NCBI GenBank assembly: GCA_050084985.1
Contig: JBITNC010000001.1
Location: 84,878,001 to 84,942,000 of the forward strand
From: Nageia nagi
Lineage: Eukaryota; Pinophyta
Reading direction: 5' to 3'
DNA: 64,000 nucleotides
The notes under the pieces were generated by a model. It made no database searches. It saw nothing but the letters and a program-made list of their open reading frames with translations, and had not been told where the DNA came from. The position numbers were made by a program, and so were the translations under genes. Shown one piece after another: positions 10,864 to 22,600 of the stretch; position 1 is the stretch's first letter; each line of letters opens with the position of its first letter.

Positions 10864-11446
10864 CACCACCACAACCACCACCACCACTACTACAACAACA
10901 ACAACAACAACACCACCACCACCACTAACAACAATAACAACTACAACTACTACAACTACCACTACTACTACTACTACCACCACCACCACCATCACCACCA
11001 CCAACAATAACAACAACAATAACAACAACAACAACTACTACTACTACTACTACTATTACCACCACCACCACCACCACCACCACCACTACCGCTGCTACTA
11101 TTACTACCATGACTACTACTAATACCATGACTACCATGACTATGACTATTACTACTACTACTACTATTGCTGCTGCTGCTACTACCAAGACTATTATTGC
11201 CACCATCTACTACTACTACCAGCATCACTACTACTACTACTACCATGACTACTACTACTACCACGACTACTACCACCACCACCACAACTACTACTATGAT
11301 GACCATAACCACCACCAGCACCACCATCACCACCAGCACCACCACTATGACCACTATTACTACCACTACTACTACCACTACTACTACTAGTAATAATAAT
11401 AATATAATAATAATAATAATAATAATAGTAATAATAATAATAATAG
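10727..11446 (+). repeat. 720-bp compound triplet microsatellite
   Basis: Runs of AAC, ACC, ACT and a few ATG/ATC/GCT triplets follow one another in one phase for about 650 bp, ending in AAT repeats. The + strand has almost no G, so the two strands are very unequal. Open frames through it give only Asn/Thr/Tyr/His runs or the antisense Val/Ser/Gly runs and are artefacts. Confidence 0.95.
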
Positions 11447-12247
11447 CCATATGATACAAGCAGGGGTTCACTTGCATAAGCATGCCCAAATGACTCCCAT
11501 GAATCCTAATCGATGATATGTTACAGTGAAGGGAATATATGGAGCATGGAAAGTCATCATTTGAATATGGGACCTTGTATTCATGAGAAGTGTTTATTGT
11601 ATGATAAAGGATCGATAAGGAGGAGGAGAATATATGGGATATCTAGTGAGGATGAGAATATGTAGAATTGAAGATAATAAATGAAATGATGAAGCAAATA
11701 TTGATGGGAGAGGCAAGTGCATAGGTTCTCTCGAAGTCTTACCTATGCCCTAATAAGCATTGTGAAAATGATTGCATCAAAATTCAAAAGTAATATGGAG
11801 TCTTGCTATTTCTTATGAATCCTTTAGATGCTTATGGAGTGCAATTAGGATTCTTGAAGAGAGCAACCTTCAAATAGTTTTAGGGTACAACTACTCGAGA
11901 CTAACACACTTACCCTTAGGTTTGAAAAATATTTTTGGCTCTTCGAGAACCTTGAGTGCAAATTCAAGCAACAACCAAAGAAAAAAATTAGATCTATGAG
12001 TTTAAAGGATAGAATTGGAAGAAGAAGAAACAAAAAGGGAGTATTACTAAATTCTCATGAAGGTTCTAATGAGAATTAAATGTAGCATATTTTTTAATAG
12101 AGTTGTAATTGAAGATGATATTGATAACTATATGGTTGCATATGAGCTACATATAAACAATAGCTTTGTAGTAAGAAGATAGTCATATATGTAACAAATT
12201 TTGGGATTGTATAAAAAAATCCATTCATTTTTTATAATATATTTACC

Positions 12248-12286
<39 letters not shown>

Positions 12287-13107
12287 TAATAATAATAATA
12301 ATTATTATTATTATTTTGATGTAAGAAAAATTGAGATAACCAAGTGAGATTGTTTTTTCTTTACAAACATATACTTGTAAGCTTAGTTTTAGTTGTGTAA
12401 CTCATGTAATACTTCTATGCTTTGGACACAGATTTTGGGAACCAAATCTCAAAATTTAAAATCCAATTCATGCATTCTCTAGTAAAGACATCATCTTACA
12501 ACTATCATAGCTTGTAAATAATTATTTTTGAATTAATATCACAAATGACGTACAACCTCATGTATAGTTATTTACATGATAGGTATGCTTCTTTGAATTA
12601 AAAAGCATTAAGAGGGAAACCCCAAAGAAATCTTCTAAGTTATGCAAAGCTTGTAGAATACTTGCAGTGGCCATGGAGTCTTCATCCTCTTCCATTCTTT
12701 TGGATTCCTCTCCCTTAATCATAATTTATAATGATGAATCCATACAATGCCTAAGTAGCATAGCCACTCTTCCCCAATGCCCTTCACTTGACAGGCTCAT
12801 GAAAAACTCAAGGCAATTATAAAAAAAATTATGCCAAAAAGGAAGGATAATATTAGATAGGAAAAAGGAAAGAATGGAATAAGTAATGTGAAAGGAGTAA
12901 GATCTATATATAATGCACAACAAGAAGGAACAAAGTAGTTGTGGGAACAAGTACATGGGTAAAAGGTCATACACCAAATATTACTTTTACACCCAATACC
13001 TAGTAAGAAAAAAAAGAAACAATAAATCATATTTTTGTAACATGCACTTACATACATACAAGAAGTAATATTTAAATTCAATATTATTAACATCTTAACA
13101 ATTTGAT

Positions 13108-13142
<35 letters not shown>

Positions 13143-13570
13143 CAATCCTAAGTTTCATCTAAAAATATATATTTATTTATTTCATAAGTATAGCCTCTTG
13201 ATTTATTTATTTCAATTCAACTATCTAACCATTTCATCACTTAATCATTATTGTATAACATTTTAATCAACTCTCGAATTCTATAATAGATTTATGATTA
13301 CTGTATCTTAAAATATTTTTAACCTTTCCCTTAAAAATTCAAATTACATTTTCAATACTTTTTTTAACAATACTTTGCAAAGTTTGTTCAATAAAGATTT
13401 GTATCTTAAAATTATGCTATCCGATTTAATTACTATATTAAATTTCACCTAACGTTATAATTTCTTTAAATTAATCATTTAATTAAAATTAAATAAAAGA
13501 CAAATCACAACAAGATGAAAACATGATCAATTCGACTAAACGTTTTAAAATTCTGTAATATTTTTACCTA
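11447..13570. other. AT-rich spacer with microsatellites
   Basis: No gene is supported; small open frames here have no recognisable content. Two simple repeats stand out: (AAT)n turning into (ATT)n at 12248-12316, which makes a perfect inverted repeat, and (AT)15 at 13112-13141. The end (about 13505-13565) resembles 41530-41610 upstream of the second carboxylesterase copy, sharing a GTAATATTTTT core with similar flanks. Confidence 0.6.
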
Positions 13571-15000
13571 GTAAAGCATCCCCACATTGAAAATCTAGGC
13601 TGTTTTGAGAGATTAATGTTTGTTTCAGAATCCACATTAGCTTAGAGACGGTGTATGTTTATGATGGACATAAAGACCAAGGAGGAGAGAGCATTGATTG
13701 CAACAATTAAGAGGTGGAGCCTAGAGGGATGGAAGTCGGCGAGTGTCGGTAAGGCTTTTTAATCCGTTTGCTTATTTTAATTAGCGGTGGCTGGATGTTG
13801 GCAGTGGGCGCAGAGACCGGGGAGCAGAGAGCATTGGTGAAAACCAAGAGCTGGAGCCTGGAGGCATTAAAGTTGGTCATTGAAAGGAAATATGTACACT
13901 GGTGATAGAGAGGTGGAATATGGTGATTTAGAGTTCTTAATTTTTGTTTTTGTTTTTTGTATATCTAGGAATTTAGTGGTGCTGAAATCTTGGTTCAAGG
14001 ATGTGGATGTTTTGAAAGTCCACGAGAATTGAACTCGCGAACGCTGTTGGTCAGTGTCTGTAGAGGTATTGGTCTAAATATATGTTTTCATCTGCTATTT
14101 GAAAATGATGGGCGATTATTTACTTTGAGACACAAGCTGGGAGGTGGGTAACGAAGGAAAAGACTAACGGGAATTTATTTGTTTATCCTCATGTAAAACA
14201 CTAGCAAAATTTCAGCGCTTCTGTGTTAAATTTAAACTATTATCGATATTTCCAAATTTATGTATCCACCTTATGTCCAGCCGTTTAATTTCCAGTTCAA
14301 TACATTGGAGAGGATTGAAGGAATGAAGTTGTTTTTGTAACTGCTCTATTTTTTCTTCAAGAATTGAGATGGATTTTATGCATATGTATTTTTTATTGGC
14401 TTAATGTTGAGTACATATGTGAGTTTTGTATGTCTTGGAGTATAGTATATGTAAATGTGTTATTTTGGTTTTAGCTTTGTAATGCTGAAATCGTTACCAT
14501 TTTTATTGAGGATGTTTTGATTTCTTTCAACGTCGTTAGTGTTTGAGAATAATTATTTTGACGCTTAGGGTTTGGATATTAATCGAACGAAGCTTTATTT
14601 ATGTTGCAAGTTATTCTATTTTCGAGGGAGGTTTATTCTGGTATGTTATTACTAGGCTGTGTTTTGGTATCGCTTTGTTTGAATGATTTATTAAATGTTA
14701 TTGGCTTGATTTCAGAAAAATAACAAAATTTTATCTATAGATTATTGATAGTTGTCTCCAGGGATCAAATTTGACGGGTAAGGTAAATTTTCAATTGAAG
14801 GTTTTTTAAATTTATAGTGCTGGGGTTTAGCCACATGTCCTCCTCATACGCTTAATCTGATGTTATTTCCCCATCCATTAGACGACTCATCGGAAAAAAG
14901 GATCCATCATCATTTTTGCCTCTCGATTCTCGTTATTTTCATGTATCTTATGGCCGTCAGTATTCCCTACATTGGTAGAAAATTAATTAAATGGTTTTTG
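13571..15000. other. Higher-complexity non-coding stretch
   Basis: Less AT-rich than its surroundings and not obviously transposon-derived. It contains a two-copy direct repeat: about 13669-13745 and 13797-13873, both with a GAGAGCATTG string, a GTGGAGCCT/CTGGAGCCT string and a similar end, offset by about 130 bp. No long open frame and no protein homology. It could be promoter, 5' leader or intron of a lost gene, or a non-coding transcript; I cannot tell which. Confidence 0.45.
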
Positions 15001-17236
15001 ATCAAATATATTTACATATATATTTAATAGGTTTCCATCCTTTATCTACATGTTTTGTATATCTAAAAAAAAACCATTGTTATTACATTCATTAAACTTA
15101 AATTAAAGTACTTTGAATTAGTTTCAAATTTATATTTATTTGTGATAAAGAAAAATAAATATAATTATATAGAATAGTCTTAAAATTATACTAGAAGTTT
15201 TTTTTTAGAAAAGAATCTATCTCAATTGAGTAGAGATTGAATTGATGCTATTATTTTGCAGTAATTTTATTTTATGGGTGATTAACAATAATTCATTTTA
15301 ATTAATTTCTTGTTCAAAATATTTGTATTAAAAAATTGTGAGGGTTTCATTTCTTAGAGTAGGACATAAGTAATGTATTTAGAAAGGATTTTTCTTTAAA
15401 AAAAAATAAAAATCATACATTTGATTTTATATATTTTTTAAATTGTGGTGGGAACATATTATTTGTCAAATAAAAAAAAATTGTAGATTTATTATTTTTT
15501 AGTAATAAACTCAAATGCAAAGGTACTAATGGTTTAGGACAAGATGACACATTAGAAGGTGTAGAATTTACATTATTAATGACTATAATTTTCTTATCAT
15601 TATTCTCAATTGGGATTTAAAAAGTTGCATTAGCCATACCATGTTTGTATTTATTATTATTTATTAAGATATAGGATATTTTAAAATAATCAAAAGTTGA
15701 AAAGTAATTTTTCTACCATTTTTAAAACCAAAGTGATCCATGATTGAATATAAAAAATATGGACTCACTTCTTCACTACAAATTAATTTTATTTATGTTG
15801 TGGTTCTATTTTCTAATTCCCCTTAATTTATAAAATATTATTCTTTTTCTCTCAAACAGTTGAAATCTTTGATGATTTCTAGTGAATGAATAAAATATCT
15901 AACCTCTAACACTTTTCAATAAAAATAGTATCTCTTTTACAGTTTTTAGAGTAACCCTCTATCTTTTGCCAAGATTTTGTAGTTACAACATTTTTCTCAA
16001 TTATAACTATCAAGATCCTTTCTTATGTTTAACAAAAACTATTTCAACATTATCCTACTTATTTAAAATCACCTACCATAAACTTCAAATTGATATTGCA
16101 TATTATTGAATATTTAGAGGTTGAATTATCTCCAATTTTAAAGGATATATTTTCCTATTAACTTAATCATGTGATAAACTCTAGGTTAGTATGTCTCATC
16201 TTAATAGAAATTATTTAAATTTAGTTTAATTTAATTATATTAACATATAACAAGAACAAAGGTGAAATTTACATCAAACAATAAAGATGTCCTAAATGCA
16301 ATGAATAATATTTATATTAAAAGGTAATATCCTTGAAGTTTACATCTTTAATATTTTTATTTTATTTTCTTAATTATCATATTAATACACCTCATTATTT
16401 CATATTTGCTTACCATGTAGTTTTATCATATATATCTCCAAAGGAAAGCAACTTATAAAAAAATATCATCAAAATTCTAACTATAAAAGAAATTTTATTA
16501 AATATTGCAATAATTTTCTATTGATTATTTTACCATATATATTCTAATTATGACTTTATTGCCTAAATATTTTCCATAATATATATTTTATATATCATCT
16601 AAAAGTGCTCTAACATGTCAAATTTAATGTTTATGTTATATTATTACACTTATCTAAACAAAGTAAAAAATTATTTTTTATTTAATTACCAATAGAACAT
16701 TTAGATATGTCACTTTCAAACTAAAAACATAATTTAGTAATGAATGCTGAACATCAAAATTATCTTAAGCTAACTCAAACACATTATTTTTATAGGCTAA
16801 TATAATGAAACTTTACTCAATGCTACATGAAATTTATAAATATAGATTTCATATAATGATTTGGTATTTACTTTTATTAATAGACTTTTTATGTCTATAA
16901 TGTTATCTAAATGTTATTTTTTAAATATTATAATTAAGCTTTTATTCTGGAGGTTACCATGGATATTTATGTCATGTTGCGTCAATCCAAAAGTTTTTAT
17001 AATAAAATATTTGAGTAATTAACTTTCAAGTTGATACAAATGATAACATCATTTTTAAGTATTATTTAAAATTATTTTTAGAAATCCCTCAAGTAGAAAA
17101 AAATATTTATTATATGTTTTTTCTAAAATCTATAACACTCACTTTTGTTTATATAAGAAACAAAAAAATAATATTTAATTGCTATGTTCAATTATTTCAT
17201 ACATGCCAGTACCCTACACATTATTTGAGGGAAACA
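15001..17236. other. AT-rich DNA left of the Helitron genes
   Basis: No coding region recognised. About 16801-16915 is a diverged direct repeat of 25424-25545 on the far side of the Helitron genes (see repeat entry). The left end of the Helitron, expected to begin with TC, should lie in this stretch but I could not place it. Confidence 0.5.
16801..16915 (+). repeat. Direct repeat flanking Helitron genes (left copy)
   Basis: Shares with 25424-25545 a GAAATTTATAA string, then ATCATATAATGA, then ACTTTTATTAAT, then TATGTCTA and ATAATGTTA in the same order and similar spacing. Both are on the + strand, about 8.6 kb apart. Confidence 0.55.
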
Positions 17237-18992
17237 ATGGTTATTTTAACTATAGATGCCATTGCAAGTATACTTATATGCATGAATGACTTTGAACCCT
17301 CTTTACAAGTAACATGCATAGAATCAATCAACCAATAATCTTCTACAAATGTAAGATATCGACTACAACTATCTGATGGTTTGCATAGTCATCCATCTTT
17401 ACTTCTAGAGAAATACAACAATCTTGTCTTAGAAAATTCTTTGGATAAAGGAACTATTATTTGTCTACAATAATACATTTCCAAGACATTCAATAACTAT
17501 ATGTACATTCAAATGATTTTACTACTTTTTAAAATATTCAATTATGCATTTACATATTTTTCTTTATTTATACATTTCATTTGGTTGTAGAGCTATAGTA
17601 ATTTCCCATTTGAATATACTTGCAAATAATATATCACTTGTTGGATCTCTAACACCTCTCTTCCATCAACTAGCTCACATGATTATTTAGGATCTTCTCG
17701 AACTTCTTATGGCTCATGACAAGAGGATAGTATCTACAACAAACACATAATACAACACCTTTGGTACTAAATTACATTAAAATATTAACCCCAAATATGA
17801 GTGAATGGGCCATTAAGGGAAGGGTTATGGGAAAATAAAAAATTCATGAATACCATAATGCTAGTGGTGATAGAAAATTATTTGGGTTTGACTTCATCAA
17901 TAAAGAGGGCTCTGAGATGCACGTCACTTACTTCAATCAACTTGTTGATAAATTCTATGATGTTATAATTTCAAATAATGTTTACATTATTTGTAATGGT
18001 CGAGATAAATTGGCCAACCCAAGGAATAATACATTAACAAACCCTCTTGAAATAATTTTATACAACTCATCAACAATAAAGCCATCCATCTATCTTGAGA
18101 GTACAATACCAATATACAACTACCATATCAAGAGCATAAATTCAATAGCCTCTTTATCAATTCAATCTATAGTAGATGTTATTGGTATACTTATATCCAT
18201 TTTAGTTGCATTAATTATTCATAAAAAAGATGGCATCAAAGAAAAAAATGCACAACTACAATCATGGATACTTCAAGTTTTAGCATTGATGTCACATTCT
18301 AGGGCCTTCATTGTCAAATCAAAATAAAATAAATTTTAGAAATGACCTTACAACCAAATTATCCAATCCTTATGATCAAATCTAGATGTGTTAATGCCTA
18401 GTGTGGAATATCAATAGACATAATATTTTCAACCAACATCCTCATAAACCTAGATGTACCAGAACCTATTGCAATATGAGAATGGTACTCTAGTATAGGA
18501 AATGACCAACCCATTATTTCTATATCAAACAATCAACTTTCCCCAATGGCATTTACAAATCTAATTTCTATTGCCTCTATTTCTGATATAATTTCCCTTC
18601 ACAAAGCTAGTGTTTGCATAAAATCCACTATTACAAAATTGCATCTAGATGATTTCTATTACCCATCTTGTCCTAAGTTGAATGACAACAAAAATATAAA
18701 AAAAAGTTATCATAAAAAACACCAATACTTATCAGTGCACCAAATGTTCTATGTAACTTTTTGCATGCAATTTTAATTACAAGCTAAATATGGATTTACA
18801 AGATGATATAGGTGAACTTGTTAAAGTTATAGCATTTGAAGGAGCAATAACAAACTTATTGGGTGTTAGTGCTAAAATTTTCCAACTTCTCCTAGCAAAA
18901 GCAAATAGTGTTCAAGATATTCTAGAGAATATTACAAATTCTCAATTTTTTTTCATTTATCCATCAAGTTGGATCAATATCATGGAAACATA
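17237..18992 (+). pseudogene. RPA70-like single-strand DNA-binding protein
   Basis: A full-length replication protein A large-subunit relative, broken. From ATG 17237 the product starts like RPA70N (LTIDAIASIL, then RYRLQLSDGLHSHPSLLLEK and TIICLQ). About 17510-17750 is probably an intron or decayed spacer. DBD-A follows at about 17775-18230: WAIKGRVMGK, KLFGFDFINKEGSEM, then TYFNQLVDKFYDVI and SIVDVIGIL. DBD-B is poorly preserved (18240-18560). DBD-C is recognisable at about 18650-18992: YYPSCPKL, then ELVKVIAFEGA and NLLGVSAKIFQLLL. Most zinc-ribbon cysteines of DBD-C are missing. Several stops and frame changes. Placed 0.7 kb upstream of the Helitron helicase in the same orientation, it is the Helitron's own RPA rather than the host gene. 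Confidence 0.82.
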
Positions 18993-19680
18993 ACACAAAG
19001 CATAGTTATTATAGCAATTAAAAGTGTATAAAGCTACTTTTTTTTTATCAAAATGTATAAGTTACTTGATATGGGGACACATTGAATACCCATTTTGTAA
19101 TGATGACTATCCACATGAGAAATACATTTTAAATATATCTTAAATCATTTTCTTACATATCATTTTTATTTAACCATAATGTAATGTGTTACAATTACCA
19201 ATTTTAATATACATATTTTATCATAAATATGTTACATGTTAATGTAGATGTATAACATTCATTTTATTCTCTTACATAACATTATACCTTTGTAAATTAT
19301 TTTTTTATTAAGTTGTATAACTTATTATGACTAATTCAATTTAAATAATTTCTTTCTTCAAAATCATACATTTTAAAAATCAAGCTCTTTATCGAAAAAA
19401 TTGAGAAAACATCTCAAATTTAGTTAACTATGAATTTAAACAAAATAACATACTATTCATTACAATGTTTTCATATTATGACACCTTTATTTTGTGTTGC
19501 TTATGATATACACAAAATTTCAAATTATATATATATATATATATATTTTTAATACAAACTTATAAAACTTAGACAAACAATATAACAAAATAGCTTGTAT
19601 AAAGAATTTATTATTATATATCCATCCAACAATTTATTATTTTGACTTGTGTTGCTTGTTTACATACACTTAAAGAACAT
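18993..19680. other. AT-rich spacer between Helitron genes
   Basis: No coding content. Contains an (AT)n run at 19525-19546. Position suggests promoter and leader for the Rep/helicase gene. Confidence 0.6.
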
Positions 19681-22600
19681 ATTGCATTTTCTATGTTTTT
19701 CAATGCCTCCATTTGTCATGCTCTAAATTCATATCACAACACATTGATGTACAACTTCATTTTTCATGGACTTGGAAGCTCAACAAATGCAAGCAAAATA
19801 GGCTCATAAAAATCAAATATAAATTGAATGATATCATGCAACAAAATATCATTTTAATGCAAAAAGATATCAAAGAGAACAAAACCTTCATGATATTACA
19901 TATACCCAATATACCTCTTTTTTATCTAATTTTGCACCGTCCTATGCACATTCACCATGACTACCTTCTGAAAAGCATGGTCCTCCAATTTTCCCTCCAA
20001 GTTATTATATAACTAGAAATAGCTTCCGATCAAAATTAGATAAACTAACATCAATGTCCATATGCCTTATATGCATGGAAAAATATCTAGGAATAAAAAA
20101 AATGGACATAACATTTGTTATAGATGCAGTTCAAAAAAGTGGCAATCACTTCTCAACGTGGAATAGCATGGAGCTTGGTGAACAACCTACATGCTTGAAA
20201 AGATTAACTCAAGTTAAAGAGATCTTCACATATGCAAGAGGAGGTCAATTAAATATAGTGGACATATAATTTATTTCCCTCAAGATATCTCTATAGTTAC
20301 AACTTGCTTATCGAGGTATATAAGTGACTTAGATATTTTGATAGTCAACAAGAAAGATCTCAACAATCAACAATACAACTTCTATGTTTGCAAAGGCCAT
20401 GTTTATGAAGCTTTACAATTCAAGATCAAATATGATCCTTACTATAAAGAAATACAATTAGATGTTGTCACACTTTCAAACTTACCACTTCTAAGCACAA
20501 ATATTAGTAATATTTTATATACCACAACTCTGAATCCAAAACTTATTAATGAAAGCTTCATGGAAACAACTATTGTAGATGATGATTTACTACAAGAAAA
20601 TATGCATAATACATCTTTTGTATCACACCTTCCACCAACATGTAGAGAAGTTAAAGAATTGTATTCCTTATTGCATTTAGAACAAGGACGTCCAACTCCT
20701 ATTATTGAATGGCCATCCATCTCTTCATTAGCCATAAAATTGTAAACATAGATGGGTTATTTGCAATTGCATTTCCAACTTTATTTTGAAAAGGAGAAGC
20801 ATCCTTCACATAACAACCAAGGAAAGAAGTTAAATTATATGAATATGCTAACCATTTGCTTTGGTATTATGATAATAGATTTGGGCAACACCCATAGTTT
20901 CATTACTTCATGTTGAATATAATCATGCATCACCAAATTCAGTCAATAGCTTTTATGTTTGCCAAAAATGATATCAATGATTATCTCCCTACTACAATTC
21001 AAGATCTTTGAAAATAGTTAAAAAACATGCCTAATTAAAAAATTATTGACCACTTGATGAGATTTGGCTCAACTATTCAAGGTACAAAACTATTTTGGAA
21101 CCTTCACAAAGATGAGCTATTAGACATGATCATTCAAATTGGTTGTCCTACATTATTTTTCACTCTAAGTGTAGTAGATACAAAATGGCCAAACTTACAT
21201 GCCATTATGCCAATTTCAACACCCTCCAATGTTGAAACCACTTGCAAATTGAAGTTACAAAACATAATTCTCAATTCACACCTTGCAGTAATATACATGC
21301 ATCATAGGTTTTCTATGTTCCATGAAGAAGTATTGGAGAAACTTCTTAATGCAACTGATTATTGGTACAAGTATAACATTACCCATTTCTTTATTTACTT
21401 TTCTTTATTCCTTTTGTACTACAAACTAATTATCTTTTTCAGTAGGTATGAATGGCAACATAGAGGATCTGCTCATATCCTTGGGTTCCTTTGGTTGAAA
21501 GATGCACTTGAAATATCAAAACTAGAATGGAATAATATTCAATTAGTATAGAATGTAATTAACTATATTGATAAATATGTAAATTATTAGAACCAAAAAC
21601 CCCCTTTGTAATAACACCCAACATTTTCTCAATCTTATCTTGATAACCCTTGCTTGCTTGACACGTAATTGATTAGTTTAATTGATCCTTCTATTGATTA
21701 TAATGAATTAGTCAATTATGTTCAATGACATACAAAGTGCCACTTGCAGACTTGCTTATGAAAAAAGGGATCATCTTTTGAATGTTGATATAAAGCTCCA
21801 TGGGCTTTCCAAGATATCTCAAATCTAGAAATGGAGATAAAAGCTCAACCTAAATACATCCCTACTCATAATGATGATCATCTACACATCCATGATCCAT
21901 TTCTAGTATCCATCTATAGAGAAAACATAGATTGCAAACCTATTATATCAATCAATGCCATCCTAAAATATATTACAAAATATTCAACAAAAGCATAAGA
22001 AAATTTTAAAACATATCATGCAATGCTTTCTTATATCTGTGTAAACTATAAACCAAAATGATCATCTATAGTTGCTTCTATAAAATACTTTTTGATAATC
22101 TTACCACTCATGATATTTTAGCCCAAGAAACTTCCCATATTTTACTTGAACTACCACTATCACTATGTAGTTAGACATTTGTTTCTTTAAATGTTAGCCA
22201 AAAAATGTTCCAATGCCTTCCACTCTCAAAACCATTTGCATAAACAATTGCAAGGTTTATTTCTACTTGCATGGTAAGGTCAACACATATGGAAACATTA
22301 TCGCTAATTGAAGCAGCTAGAAAGTGGACATTTCAAGAATCCAAAAAGATAAATAAGTGGAAAGAACAATCTTCAAATGCAATTATCTAAGTATCCCCAA
22401 TATTCGCAAGCATCCTTGCCAAAGATGATAGTTCTTTTCAAGAATTTTATTGAACTAAATTACTTCTATATAGGTCCTTTTGTACCATACAAAATATGGA
22501 TGAACAATCATCATGTGATCTAATGGAGCAATGGAAAATGTTTCGTAATAGTTATCAACCATGGCATGTAATACGAACAACAAATGAAGCTTCTAAAGAA

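Noticed and set aside
10648-11489. Open frames of 93-165 codons on both strands through the triplet repeat
   Set aside because: Translations are homopolymeric runs (Asn, Thr, Tyr, His; Val, Ser, Gly on the other strand) produced by the microsatellite itself.
12726-13093. Minus-strand open frames with hydrophobic Phe/Ile/Cys-rich translation
   Set aside because: The composition is what AT-rich DNA yields by chance; there are no motifs and no supporting context.
14015-14045. tRNA T-arm on the minus strand (CGAGTTCAATTCTCG)
   Set aside because: The stem-loop fits a T-arm, but no matching acceptor, D or anticodon arms are found upstream on that strand.
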